Below the pieces are notes generated by a model. That model was not told the DNA's origin, did not search any database, and saw only the letters and a program-made list of their open reading frames with translations. A stretch of DNA of 64,000 nt from contig JAWNZC010000013.1 in assembly GCA_035771165.1 (NCBI GenBank), positions 1,286,001 through 1,350,000 on the forward strand, given 5' to 3'. This DNA comes from Paragorgia papillata (Eukaryota; Cnidaria; Anthozoa; Scleralcyonacea; Coralliidae). The translations under genes and the position numbers were made by a program. This document shows, piece after piece, positions 1 to 10,274 of this stretch (position 1 is its first letter; each line of letters begins with the position of its first letter).

Positions 1-160
1 GTAGTTTTTCAAGTTGGCGCGTGATTATTGCGTGGGCTTTGCGAGTGACACTGCTCCTTTAAGGGGTTAAGTGAGCTCTTCTATCCATCTTTTTTCCTTG
101 ACCCTTTTCATAGACTGGCCAAAATCGGGTTTTCTCATCAAATGAGAACCTCTATAGTAG

Positions 161-484
161 TTTAAGTGCCGATATCATGATTGGGGATTTTACATATTTA
201 GGATACAGTATTTGGAACCTTCTGAGAAGATTTGTAATATACCTTCCTTTTCTAAAATTTCGTTTTGCTGTGAAAGTTGACGGAAATGACGTCTACGCAG
301 AAATTTGTCTATATAAAAAAAAACACTTTACAAATTCCTGCGTAGACGTCACATCCATCAACTTTAAAGCGAAAAAGTCCATGAAGATGAAATTTTAGAA
401 AAGGAAGATATATTACAAATCTTCTCAGAAGGTTCCTAATATCTTAAATATGTAAAATCCCCAATCGTGATATAGGCACTTTAA
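161..484. repeat. Foldback (inverted-repeat) element, 324 bp
   Basis: The two halves are near-perfect inverted copies. The left end TTAAGTGCCGATATCATGAT pairs with ATCGTGATATAGGCACTTTAA at the right, and GTAATATACCTTCC pairs with GGAAGATATATTAC. The centre carries GACGTC steps. It lies in the intron before the first VPS13-like exon visible here. No transposase is present, so it is a non-autonomous element. Confidence 0.8.
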
Positions 485-518
485 TATATCCATAATAATA
501 TTCTTACTTGATTAACAG

Positions 519-616
519 AGTCTACCAAGAGGCAATGAAATTGTTGACGACGTTTACATTGATCATACCCCACTGCCAAAAGACGGTCACTCGTCCATAG
601 CTTTGTTTACTAATCA
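519..616 (+). CDS. VPS13-like gene, fourth-last coding exon
   Basis: An open exon lies between an acceptor (AACAG at 514-518) and a strong donor (GTAAGT at 617). It reads SLPRGNEIVDDVYIDHT and continues to ALFTN, ending in phase 2. Together with the next three exons it resembles the C-terminal PH-like region of VPS13 proteins, bridge-type lipid-transfer proteins at membrane contact sites: a short HxxLP segment, a small-residue stretch, then a TNxRV strand. The family call is from remembered pattern and not from alignment. Everything upstream of this exon lies outside the window or in the repeat-filled intron at its left edge. Confidence 0.55.
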
Positions 617-908
617 GTAAGTATATTTTTAAAAAGTTACAGACTTACAGTATATTATATGGCACGGATTACTTCCGGTAAAATCACGCGCTGTGATTGG
701 TTGCTGACGGGGCGAGATTTCTCCGTAATGCCCACGGGCATTATGAAAATTGTCAATGCCCTACGAGTGCATGGAAACAAACAAAAAATCCTAATAAGAA
801 ACTTTTATTGCGCTAATAACGCAAAATAACGCTAGTTCGGTGTTTTGAGGAAGTTAAAGGAAGCGAAGACCAAGAAATACAAGATTGATTTTGAAATAAA
901 AAGTGCCA

Positions 909-1072
909 TATAATAAACTACTTAATAACCTCGACCGTTCGGTCTTTACGGTAAAATATTAAACCTCGGTCTTGAGCGTATTAACCTCGCTATCGCTCGG
1001 TCAATACAGCAAGACCTCGGTTTAATATTTTACCGTAAGGACCTCACTCTCGGTTATTAAGTAGTTATTATG
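909..1072. repeat. Inverted repeat, about 160 bp
   Basis: ATAATAAACTACTTAATAAC at the left pairs with GTTATTAAGTAGTTATTATG at the right, and TTACGGTAAAATATTAAACC pairs with GGTTTAATATTTTACCGTAA. The centre is rich in CTCGGT motifs. It sits between the first two VPS13-like exons and may be one end of a larger MITE starting near 658. Confidence 0.65.
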
Positions 1073-1181
1073 AGGATTTGTATTATATGGAAAAGGTTAC
1101 TATACTTTAGCATAATATTGAAAAGAAAACTGGATAATTTATCTGGTCAGATAAACGTCAATATTATTTGTGCATTTGTAG

Positions 1182-1305
1182 GAGAGTGATGGAGGTCTAT
1201 CAAAACGTGTTTTGGAGTGAGTGGAAAATTCATTTGAATGTTCCTTATGAAGATATCGTTGATAACGCGAGTTTGATAAATGGCGCCATAGAAATTTCTG
1301 TAAAG
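1182..1305 (+). CDS. VPS13-like gene, third-last coding exon
   Basis: The first base completes a Gln codon left open by the previous exon (CA plus G). The exon then reads RVMEVYQNVFWSEWKIHL, followed by NVPYEDI, and closes with EISVK in phase 0 at a weaker donor, GTTGGT. The W-x-x-W-then-PYxDI pattern after TNxRV is what one expects in the VPS13 C-terminal PH-like fold. If the donor is not used, translation runs on 17 codons to a TAG at about 1354, which would give a shorter C-terminus. The in-phase fit of the following two exons favours splicing. Confidence 0.55.
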
Positions 1306-1486
1306 GTTGGTGACACTTTAGTTTTAGAGGACTATTTGTATTTGCTTGTTATATAGCTGGGTTTTCCTTGGATGTAACTTGGACTACTATTGGTCAATTT
1401 ATGGTGACCTGGCATCAGATAAATCAATTTTTTCCCTAGCAGGCAAAAAGTTCAACAATCGCGAAACCAGTTAACTTTGTTGAGCA

Positions 1487-1760
1487 AGGGATGTTGCCGG
1501 CACGCACAGTGGTTAACACACGTGTCTTTCACCTCTGCGACCCGGGTTCGATTCCTGCTCTCAGCAGTTATCTGATTGAAAATTTTACTTTGGCCGCACG
1601 TCAGAAGAGTGCTTCTAGTTTGACTCTACCAAACACTACACGTTTCTTCCGGGTACTCCAGTTTCTTCCTGTAGTAACATTGGACCTGTGAGGGATGGTC
1701 CTTACTGGACCTCTAGGGATAACACTTTAGATATAACTGATAGAGTTATCCAGTAAAAAT
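1487..1760 (+). mobile_element. tRNA-derived SINE
   Basis: The head shows RNA polymerase III promoter boxes: an A-box-like CACAGTGGTTAACAC at about 1505 and an exact B box, GGTTCGATTCC, at about 1543. A tRNA-unrelated body follows. No cloverleaf can be drawn with confidence, so this is a SINE and not a tRNA gene. It lies in the intron between the second and third VPS13-like exons. Confidence 0.65.
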
Positions 1761-2020
1761 AAAGTTAGAAGTAATATTGGGCATTTCACTCTATTACATA
1801 GCATGTTCTAGGGATTTTTGTTGAAGGAAAATTCGAGTGTAGAATATATACATTTTAAGACCAAACTGCGACCAGTTGCGAGAAATGCAACTACACAGGC
1901 CTTCCGGCAGGAATTGAACCCACGACCTTGCGATTCTAGTGCAATGCTCTGACCACTGAGCCACGGGGGGCGTTGCCGAGAGCTTGATCGTGAGTTCTGT
2001 ATACATTAAGGTGGTAATGC
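1735..2020 (-). mobile_element. tRNA-derived SINE, minus strand (family 2)
   Basis: On the minus strand the head reads GTGGCTCAGTGGTCAGAGC (A box) and later GTGGGTTCAATTCC (B box). The body includes GAAGGAAAATTCGAGTGTAG on the plus strand. The same family recurs at 51110-51560, in both orientations, so this is a dispersed repeat and not a functional tRNA. Confidence 0.7.
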
Positions 2021-2464
2021 CAGGAGAGAAGTTAGTTTACTTTCTCGAAACTGTCGACATCAGACAACTGTTTCTCTCCGGGTCAGACATTAAAGAATAT
2101 TGCTAATATAAATTAAGTTTGTCTAAATTGAAAGAACTCGTGAAATTGTAATAGAAGATCTTTTACAACTTTTCTGTATTATTTTTTTGTTTTTGAGATA
2201 TTTCAGTTTGTTTAATATGTAAATGAGATGATGTCTGACATCACAATGTTCAATGTTCATTTTCATGCATTACAAGGTCACTTATACCTCCATGATTGCT
2301 CAGCACGAAATGTTCAGTGTTATACGAAGAGTTTTAATGTGCACTTTAGCAATAAATAATAAACGCCGTGTTGCACAAATTATCGCTATGTAGCTAATCC
2401 AGACATAATTACAAGGCATGATGTTTTCTTTTGGTATAGTCGCATACGACTTGACAATTCGTTA

Positions 2465-2757
2465 GTTCACTTACGTCTGGTTCTCACGTGTCGTAAGAAT
2501 CGGGGATGTTTCCTGTGCCCGATCGTCTGAGATTGTTACGACAAGTGTGAACATGGTTGAAGTAACGTCCCAGACATGCAGTCGAGACAAGAATCGGAAT
2601 CATTTCTATTTGGAAAATGCATGCCAGACAGTCGCCGACGATCGGGGATTCTTACGACTAGTCACGACAAGTGTGAACGTGACAGTCATAAGAATCGTCG
2701 ACACTCAGGGATAGAACTGTCCCCGCCAATTCTTACGACAAGTGAGAGCTAGGCTTA
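2465..2757. repeat. MITE-like palindromic element
   Basis: TCTCACGTGTCGTAAGAATC at the left is mirrored by TTCTTACGACAAGTGAGAGC at the right. Internal copies of CGACAAGTGTGAAC and TCTTACGAC suggest repeated subterminal motifs. No coding content is seen. It occupies the intron before the 16-codon VPS13-like exon. Confidence 0.5.
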
Positions 2758-2822
2758 AAAGTGCCACAGGTGTGAGGTGTATTTTAAACTTATAATATAT
2801 TTTTGTTAACATGTGTTTTAAG

Positions 2823-2870
2823 AACGATGGATCTGAGAAAATGGAATCGAAAGATCAAAGTACTTTGCAA
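2823..2870 (+). CDS. VPS13-like gene, penultimate coding exon (16 codons)
   Basis: A 48-base exon between TTTTAAG and GTAAGTAC, phase 0 at both ends, reads NDGSEKMESKDQSTLQ. It is charged and low in hydrophobic residues, as in the linker near the end of VPS13 proteins. Its support is the strong donor and the matching phase with both neighbours. Being so short, it could be a chance open stretch. Confidence 0.45.
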
Positions 2871-3493
2871 GTAAGTACATATGGCGACTTTCATTATATG
2901 GATATACGCTACTTCCGTTAAAGTGGCTGACTCTGACAACAACAGCATGCATGCAACAACAATAGGAGCTTAAGCAAATACAACGCGAACGTCAAGGGCA
3001 ACGTCCTTAATACAATAGAATTTTCCTCACACAACAAAGAAAATTAATCATTTTTAGTCCCAAGAGCAATCTTAACGCCGTCCTCGTTCTACACACAACG
3101 TTATTCAGATCATTTCACGTCTTCAGGACGACGTTAACTCGTGAAACGGTGAAACCTGTTAGTTGGGTTTGACTTCAAACTATGCGACAAAATCCTTTTA
3201 GAACTCTAAAGCTTTTGGATGTCGAAAAAACACGTTACGTATTCAATACTACGTAAATGATTCGTGGTTTCTGTTAGATATACTTCAAAAACTCATTAAT
3301 ATTCATGAACCAAATTGTCCACTAATATGCACGTATTTGATCATGTGCAAGTCTTTTATACCTGATAAAACTACTATGAATATTAACTAACGTGAAATTT
3401 TATATAAAGAATACTAATGAACGTGAAATTTTATATAATTGCCGTTGTCGTCCTAGCTTGCTTAAACTCCCTAATCACGACGACGACGGCGAC

Positions 3494-3521
3494 GACAACA
3501 ACAATCCACAACAATAATAAT

Positions 3522-3587
<66 letters not shown>
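3494..3587 (+). repeat. (AAC)n microsatellite
   Basis: An almost pure CAA/AAC trinucleotide run of about 90 bases lies in the last intron of the VPS13-like gene. One frame translates as polyasparagine, which I do not regard as coding. Confidence 0.9.
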
Positions 3588-3588
<1 letters not shown>

Positions 3589-3796
3589 AAAATCAGAAGA
3601 AAACCAGTTAAGGTCTATGATAAACATCTTCTTATTAACCTCAGGGTCTTCTCGCCCTGTAGATTTTTTTATTTTACCACGCTCTCGGTTAATAAGTTGT
3701 AACTTTTGTCTATTTGGAAAATATGACTTTGTTTGAGATATTTTAAATTTGGGAATTATTAGTACTGTATTGTACTTCGTATTTGTTTCTCTTTAG

Positions 3797-3850
3797 ATTG
3801 TACTGAAAAAACTTGAAGAACAACTAGGCCACTACAGAGAATCAAGATAA
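3797..3850 (+). CDS. VPS13-like gene, terminal coding exon
   Basis: After a good acceptor (CTCTTTAG) the exon reads IVLKKLEEQLGHYRESR and stops at TAA (3848-3850). A short amphipathic LxxKLEEQ-type helix at the extreme C-terminus is typical of VPS13 proteins. The 3' UTR would follow, but I see no clear polyadenylation signal that I would rely on. Confidence 0.5.
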   Translation: MVLKKLEEQLGHYRESR

Positions 3851-4139
3851 CACAGGTATAGCTTTGTCAATTAAACTGAAAGAAAAAAATACAGTCACTA
3901 GCCTTAGTTCAAATGGATTTCTACTAGGCGTAAAATGTCGCGCGCTCGAGTATTTTTTTTCTGTTGTGAGTTTTACAATACAATACAAATTTAATTACTT
4001 TTCCCCACAAGGGGCTTTTCAAGAGCAATTTACATTCTAAATTTCAAGTGGCAGAGTCGAAGGCATATTCAAGGCGCACTGGCAGCCGCCATATGACACA
4101 CATGTCAGACCACAATGAAATCACAGCTAAGACCTAGGT

Positions 4140-4365
4140 ATTGATTTTACGGAGGGAGGAAAAGCGGAGAACCCGGCGAAGTGAAAAACCCTCGAAGCAC
4201 AGGAGAGACCAACTAAACTCTACCCACATGAGTTCCATGCTCGAGTACGGAGTTATTCCCCGACGGTCACCCATCCAAGTATTAACCCCGTCTAACCGGG
4301 TTTAACTTTTGGTGAGAGGCATGCAGCGCCCTATATAACAGCACACGCCACCCGTGCTATTTTTC
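4140..4365 (-). mobile_element. 5S rRNA-derived SINE (SINE3-like)
   Basis: The stretch GGTCACCCATCCAAGTATTA (4264-4283) followed by AACCCCGTCTAACCGGG reads as the complement of the internal promoter half of metazoan 5S rRNA, where the antisense form is CTCCCATCCAAGTACTAACC. The remaining body (GGAGGGAGGAAAAGCGGAGA and onward) is shared with copies at 60650-61125 and 33040-33170. This is a retroposed element and not a 5S gene, because the 5' half of 5S is degenerate. Confidence 0.6.
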
Positions 4366-5058
4366 ATGCGTGGAATGTAGTAAAAATCTATTCAATTTGT
4401 ACAATAGATTCGTCGAGCGCGCGCGATACTTTATGTAATATACCATACACGAGAAGCCGTTTATAGCTTTTCAAACGAATCAGTGTTTAAAGAGAAATTG
4501 AGGTGAAAGTTGATGTAATTTATGGGAGTTTATTACAACATTTACCAATGACGTCTCGGTATAACTGATTTCCATTGTGTTTTCCTTATGAGTTATTAAT
4601 CAGTTTGAGAAACCTAGTTCAAAACCAGCTTCAAGCTTTACAACATTTGAAACAAATTTTAGAACATATTTGAGTGACAGACGGGATATAGGCAAAGAGA
4701 ACCACCCTCTTTCCGTCCTTAATTTTAAAATTATCGTCGTGAATACTTTCATAAAACTAGCTAATCTTTGTAATTGCAGGTGCCATTTGTGAAACAGCGT
4801 ACAACATATAAACGATGTACAGTAACGGTATTTAATGTAATTTAAAATGTAATGGTATTTAAAGGAAAGGTATTTTTTTAACTTTTTTAAATCTAATTAA
4901 TTGAAATGCCACTGCGATCAAATTGCACTTTTCGTCTCTGGTTAGATTCTGGAACACCAGGACTAAACAGTAAATTAAATGGGCGGATTATCAACCCCAC
5001 CTTGAAAAGCGAACCAACATTCAACCACAGTGCCTAAAACTACATTCAGAGTTTTGAC
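4366..5058. other. Spacer without recognised genes
   Basis: AT-rich sequence after the VPS13-like gene. I see no convincing exon, RNA gene or named repeat. Confidence 0.5.
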
Positions 5059-5375
5059 TTAGGGGACGTTCAGACTGAGTGCCCATTCCCAGTGCCCTGG
5101 CAGACTGGCACGGGCACTAGTCCGAACATCGTCTCGAACGAAAAACCGGGCACGAGCACAAATCTGAACAGACCAAAACAACATACATAAACTGAACCAA
5201 CATACATTCTTAATAGGAACCAACATACATTCTTAATAGGAACCAACAGTGGAAACACATCGACAAAATATATTTTGGCGCCACGAAGCACCAAAAGCAT
5301 CTAGGGTTTGGGAACGTGTCTGAACACCAGTGCATTTAGTACCCATTCCCGGGCACGCCTGAACGCCGCCTTACC
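5059..5375. repeat. MITE-like element with inverted ends
   Basis: The left end GGACGTTCAGACTGAGTGCC and the right end GGGCACGCCTGAACGCC are inverted relatives, and CGGGCAC motifs repeat inside. A 23-base segment around ACCAACATACATTCTTAATA is directly duplicated at about 5192 and 5218. No coding content. Confidence 0.45.
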
Positions 5376-5964
5376 AGAAAAAGTTACGATTTGTTCATTG
5401 TCATATAACTGTAAATTCTCAAGATCATCGTGAAAGAGGTCAGGGTACAATTTGATCGCAGTGTCCAAAGACACTCGTTACAGAGTATAAAATATTTTAG
5501 ATAGAACTATTGGATTATCTACGACTAAAATAGTTGTTGTTGAACAATTTGATAAATTAAGAATGTGATTTAACAAATACAAATTATTCTAAGATAAACG
5601 TCTGAAAAGCAAGATTTGCATTGAACTCAAGAATCCATGAGGAAAATTAAAAATAAATAAATATTTAATCAGTATTTAGAAATCGGAGGAAGATTACGAT
5701 CAAATAGTTTTCGTAAAATATAGATTCGTTTGAGAAGGTATATATCCTACACGAGTCAGTGTTTGTCTTTAAATACAGCCAAGCTACAGTAGTTTAAAAG
5801 AACTCGGTTTTGTCTAGTATAGAATCTTTAATCTGCGTGGCTGTATTTAGAAATCCGAAAACACGCACTCGTGTTGGATTATTTTACTGCAAAACAGTAA
5901 GTTCTAACCCTGTTTTCAAGTTTTTGCTTGGGAACGAGGTTAAGTGGTTGAAAATTATCCAAAA

Positions 5965-6558
5965 TTCATAAGTAATTTAGAATTTTGAAATTATCTAGAA
6001 TTGCAAAATTATCTAAAATTCCAAAATTATCTAAAATTCTGAAATTATGTAGAATTCTGAAATAAATTATGTGGAATTCTGAAATTATGTGGAATTCTAA
6101 AAATATGTGGAATTCTAAAAATATGTAGAATTCTGAGATTATGGAGAATTCTGAAATTATGTAGAGTTCTGAAATTATTTAGAATTCTGAAATTAGCTAG
6201 AATTGTGAAATTATCTTGAATTTTGAAATTATCAAGAATTCTGAAATTATCTAGAATTCTGAAATTATCTAGAATTTTGAAATTATCTAGAATTCTGAAA
6301 TTATCTAGAATTCTGAAATTTATCTAGAATTCCGAAATTATCTACAATTCTGAAATTGTCTAGAATTCTAAATTATCTAGAATTCTGAAATTATCTAGAA
6401 ATCTGAAATTATCTAGAATTCTGAAATTATCTACAATTCTGAAATTATTTAGAATTCTGAAATTATTTAGAATTCTGAAATTATCTAGAATTCTGAAATT
6501 ATCTACAATTCTGAAATTATTTAGAATTCTGAAATTATTTAGAATTCTGAAATTATTT
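5965..6558 (+). repeat. 18-bp AT-rich minisatellite
   Basis: About 30 tandem units of roughly AATTCTGAAATTATCTAG. The unit carries the palindrome CTAGAATTC across its junction, and frequent TCTAGAATTCTGA spacing is kept throughout. Earlier units are more diverged than central ones, which fits growth from the middle. It lies about 0.4 kb upstream of copy A. Confidence 0.9.
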
Positions 6559-6977
6559 CAATCGTCAATCGTCCCGGATTTGCTTTTCTGGCTTTCTTCT
6601 TGAACAATATGCTCAAAACTGCCAACATGTACGTAAATTTCACTGAAAATTGAAATCTCTAAAATATACAAACGTTTCTGCATATAATAATCACGTATTT
6701 TTCAAGCACACCTTTGTGGCCAAGACAAAGCCATCTATGACGGTATATGGGGGAATTATACCTTTCGGGGTTTTCCCTAATTGAGATATTCTTTAATTAC
6801 TCAGCATTTTGTATCCAGTCTATAAACTTTTTTACTGCTGTTGTATATGGTCAGTCAAAGGATTTTGTTTCTCAACATTCAGGAGAAAGGATGCACTATA
6901 TAGAACTCTCCGGAAAAAGTTACACATTTAAACGAATGGGTTGAAGATCTAGCACATCGTTGCCGTTCCATGCCACG

Positions 6978-7097
6978 ATGGTCAACATTGATCTCCGAGA
7001 GGTGGATTTAGAGTATTGGAGTGCAGAAATTTCTCGTCAGACTGAGAAATTGAGAAGACAAAGCATTTATATAAGGTTGTGGAATGGCGTTGCTCAG
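6978..7097 (+). pseudogene. Membrane-protein family copy A, exon 1
   Basis: ATG at 6978 opens MVNIDLREVDLEYW and the exon ends WNGVAQ in phase 0 at a GTAAAG donor, the same donor as in copies B and C. It aligns with copy C exon 1 (MVSIDLQDVDLNN). The reading frame is open here, but the downstream exon is broken, so the copy is called a pseudogene. The start is uncertain: a stop lies 12 codons upstream in frame, and the copy C start is not conserved. Confidence 0.6.
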
Positions 7098-7175
7098 GTA
7101 AAGCTGATTTTGAAAACGTGGAACTGTAACAATATTCCTTCGGGGAAATTAAAATTTTAGCCTGGTGATATAGCT

Positions 7176-7363
7176 ACAGATGCAGATGCAGATACAGATA
7201 CCGATGCAGATGCAGATGCATATGCAGATACAGATGCAGATGCAGATACAGATACAGATGCAGATGCAGATACAGATACCGATGCAGATGCAGATGCAGA
7301 TGCAGATGCAGATACAGATGCAGATGCAGATACAGATGCAGATGCAGATGCAGATATCGAATA
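7176..7363 (+). repeat. Hexanucleotide repeat (GATGCA/GATACA)
   Basis: An alternating array of GATGCAGATGCAGATACA-type units lies in the copy A intron. It stays open in several frames on both strands only because the unit lacks stops. No protein is inferred. Confidence 0.9.
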
Positions 7364-7527
7364 ATATAGAACATTTATAAACCTCAAGATAAATTCTTTA
7401 GTTTCAAAATTATTTTTTTTTCTACGTTTCTGCATTACTCTGCCCCTTTATGCATATATACTCTGTGTTTTGGACAAGAAAATATCATAGCAACTGATAA
7501 TTTTGTTTGTTTTTCTATTAATTTTAG

Positions 7528-8082
7528 GTACTTTACATTTTGCTTTTCGTTCCACGATTATTTACACTCGTTGTTTTCTTTGGATACTTTCTGAAATGTG
7601 CTACGTTGGAAAAGGCCACCATCGCCAACTGCACGCAAGAATTCCTTGTTTCAAATCCCAAGATTTGGGCCATGTGTTGGAAAGTAATTTTCATGATTTC
7701 CTCGTTCACGCTTATCTTTATCATCTGGTGCAATCGAGAGCAACTAAACTACAGGTTTTACCGATCATTAATAAGGTTGTGCAAAAAAAAGGCCGTTCCG
7801 GTGGACGAACTGCTTATTCGCAGCCACATTCCTCTATTATGTCGTCCGAATTGATGGTTCAGACTTAGGAATGTCTGTCGTGCTTTTATTGTGGTGGCCA
7901 TTTACGCTTCTTGTTGTCTTCTACTTGAACTATCTTCCTCCTGTGTGGTTTCCAAGACGAAATAACAAAGACTTGCATGCAGTATGTTTTTTTCTGGGCT
8001 ATTGGTTTACCCTCTTCGTCTATTGCGTTGAAAATTTCTGCATGGTTTGCGATGTGCCGCTTGCCGCAGCACGGAAACATAA
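7528..8082 (+). pseudogene. Copy A exon 2, 5' part, frameshifted
   Basis: After the acceptor (ATTTTAG) the exon reads VLYILLFVPRLFTLVVFFGY and then NCTQEFLVSNPKIW, very close to copy D. At an A-run near 7788 the frame changes: RLCKKK ends in a short nonsense tail, while the +1 frame continues as RWTNCLFAATFLYYVVRIDG, then WWPFTLLVVFYLNYLPPVW and YWFTLFVYCVENF. One base has been gained or lost. The exon is then cut by a MITE at 8083. Four to five membrane segments are still recognisable across the two frames. It is probably not functional. Confidence 0.8.
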
Positions 8083-8507
8083 GGGCCTGTTCACACGAGA
8101 CCGGGTTATATCTCGGGGGGTAGGGATAACTCGGGGGCTAGGGTCAAAGTTGACCCTATTTCACATGATAAAACGCAACTACCGAGTTGTCCATGGCCCC
8201 CGAGATAACCCTAGCTTCATGTGAACGCTTCACCCCGAGTTATCCCGAGCAACAGCATAAATACGCATGCCTAAGTTGACCCTACCCCCCGAGATAACTC
8301 GGGTGAAAGCGTTCACATGGAGGTAGGGATAACTCGGGGGCTAGGGTTACCCTATCGCTCCGACCGAGTTATCCCTATCCCCCAAGTTATCTCGGTCTCA
8401 TGTGAACGGTTTACTTTTTTAACATGGAAATAAACTAACACCGAGTTATCTCGGGGGATAGGGATAACCCTACCCCCCGAGATAACTCGCCTCATGTGAA
8501 CAGGCCC
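8083..8507. mobile_element. Harbinger-type MITE in copy A exon 2
   Basis: Inverted ends GGGCCTGTTCACACGAGA and CTCATGTGAACAGGCCC are flanked on both sides by TAA (8080-8082 and 8508-8510), the TWA target duplication of PIF/Harbinger elements. The interior repeats motifs such as CGAGATAACTCGGGGG and TAGGGATAACTCGG. It has no transposase. Comparison with copies C and D shows that it interrupts the segment encoding the fifth membrane helix region. Confidence 0.8.
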
Positions 8508-8745
8508 TAACACGTTTGATCGAGGACGACAAATATACCTTGATAACCGAGTCGATTTTCGAAATTGTGTTTTATTGTTCCTCTGGTTGAGAGTCGCATT
8601 CAACGCTTGCTTGTTTTCTTTCTTTTTGAACAAAATATTTTAACGGGAGCAAAGACGAAGTGAAAAATTGGAAAAGCAAGCCGAACAACTGCAGCAACGA
8701 AACGACTTTTCGGAACTAGAAGAAAGATATATTTGAGTCATCTGG
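8508..8745 (+). pseudogene. Copy A exon 2, 3' remnant
   Basis: After the MITE, sequence similar to the end of copies C and D resumes: a GATCGAGGACGAC stretch, AGAGTCGCATTCAACGCTTG, TTGTTTTC and TTTTTGAACAAAATATTTTAAC. The FSEPS segment of the other copies is deleted and stops occur in all frames. A final stretch reads KLEKQAEQLQQRNDFSELEE, suggesting the lost tail was coiled-coil-like. Confidence 0.6.
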
Positions 8746-9402
8746 GAAACATTCATAAGGTTCCCACGCTCGATGAAATATCCTGGAGTGTCTTTGAATT
8801 TGAGGGGGAAATGTTTCAGACCTAGCTGGAAAGTCTCCGTTAAAACAAATAGAGGTTTTGGAATAGAACAGAAAAGAAGTGCCGAAGGACTTCGTATGAG
8901 CGAAAACAGAATACCTATAAAGCTATGCTGTGCAGTCAACTGTCAAATGGTAAAATATCTATCTTTTTGGCGTCGACAGCTGCGGTGCAAGGACACACTC
9001 AAACAAAGTTTCAAGTTTTGTGATCTCCAAAACCTGAACTGCATGGAGAGCGAAGCACAGGATCGACCTTCTTAGAGGAACACCTGCCACACTGCATGCA
9101 ACAAGTTTGAAGATTTGAGAGCCGACAAAATTGCTAGAAGAAGTGTACGGAAGTCGTCGTGAACATCCAGCAAATTAAGAAGAAGCATGCAACCACAACT
9201 GAGCAATTCCCTGCCGTCTCGTTGAAGATAGTCGGGAGACTCTAACAACAACTTCGAATCTAGCCTCTAGTCTATAAAGCTCTATACAGCCAGTGAGTCT
9301 AAAATATTATCGATAGCTTGCCAAGCAGTGCCAAATTAATTATCTTCTAGACACAATTATTTGCGTTAATTAGTTATTTATCGGATTGTTTAAACTAAGT
9401 AA
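8746..9402. other. Spacer without recognised genes
   Basis: No exon or named repeat is evident. A 100-codon open frame at 8773-9075 has no recognisable domain and no sign of being expressed. Confidence 0.4.
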
Positions 9403-9510
9403 GGCCTGTTTCAAACGTCGAACGTGTCATGTCGAATCTAATCTAAACAAAGAAATGTACTAATTTCCATAAGATTTGACACATAAAAAGTTCGACGTTT
9501 GAAACGGGCC
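9403..9510. mobile_element. Short Harbinger-type MITE, 108 bp
   Basis: GGCCTGTTTCAAACGTCGAA at the left is the inverted form of TTCGACGTTTGAAACGGGCC at the right. Both ends are bordered by TAA (9400-9402, 9511-9513), fitting a 3-bp TWA duplication. Confidence 0.8.
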
Positions 9511-9639
9511 TAATATGTACTATATGAGCGGCCGAACTGTATATATGTATATGCTCATTCGGTATGGTCATTCACAGTTTTTTGTATGTCATGTATGATA
9601 AGTTCTTGATCAAGTTGGGGTTTTTTTCGTATGTTTTTT

Positions 9640-9850
9640 GCTGTACAAGCTGTCGTAAGTTAAACTCAGAGAGAAACTCTGAGCTCCAGACGGGACTCGA
9701 ACCCACAACCTTTCGAATGCCAGCCGCACGCTCCCACCACTCATATGGTAGACCGAGGTTGTTTCCGATACTTATAATTTTATACGCCTGGGAACTAGTC
9801 AAACCGTACGTGTGTCACAAGTACTTGTTGGGCCACAAGTCGCATTGTGT
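9640..9850 (-). mobile_element. tRNA-derived SINE, minus strand (family 3)
   Basis: Read on the minus strand it has ACCATATGAGTGGTGGGAGC (A-box region) and GTGGGTTCGAGTCCCGTCTG (B box), followed by a CTCAGAG hairpin and ACTTACGACAGCTTG. The same family appears at 42860-43090 and 48003-48265. Confidence 0.65.
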
Positions 9851-9934
9851 CAGTTTATTTTCAGTAATGTTTTTTGTACGTTATTAGTGTTTTCAGCTTG
9901 AGTTGGTAAAATTTTTTCGCATGTGACCAATATT

Positions 9935-10200
9935 CCAACCTACGCAGGCTTCTTGGGAAAGTGGGCTCTGCCAACAAACTCGATCTTCGCCACAAGTTTG
10001 GGGCGAGTCAGTCAGGTTTTGAACTGGTCAAACAAGTTTTAGTTTATGAGCACGCGCAAGCAGGAAAATAGCAAGTAACGCGTTAGAGCCAGGGTCCAAA
10101 ATAATATCTTGGCAACCGTTCACCCATGCTCAAAAAGAAATATCGAGTTTCTTGGCAGAGCCCACTTTCCCCCGAAGAACTGCGTAGGTCGGAAAGGGGC
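9935..10200. repeat. Foldback element, about 265 bp
   Basis: CCTACGCAGGCTTCTTGGGA and AAGTGGGCTCTGCCAA at the left are inverted at the right as TTGGCAGAGCCCACTTTCCC and GAAGAACTGCGTAGG. The centre is unrelated. No coding potential. Confidence 0.7.
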
Positions 10201-10274
10201 TCTGACTTGCAGTGTAACTCATAGGTAATGAATGCTTCACTGAATTCTAAAGACTAGTATACATTATACTTATT

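Noticed and set aside
3417..3611. Secreted-looking polyasparagine peptide
   Set aside because: The open frame is a translated (AAC)n microsatellite inside an intron; the hydrophobic start is probably chance.
7533..7733. Minus-strand ORFs over exon 2 of the membrane-protein family
   Set aside because: They recur in copies A, C and D only as shadows of the conserved plus-strand exon.
8773..9075. 100-codon hypothetical gene downstream of copy A
   Set aside because: No domain, no conserved neighbour copy and no supporting splice or start context.
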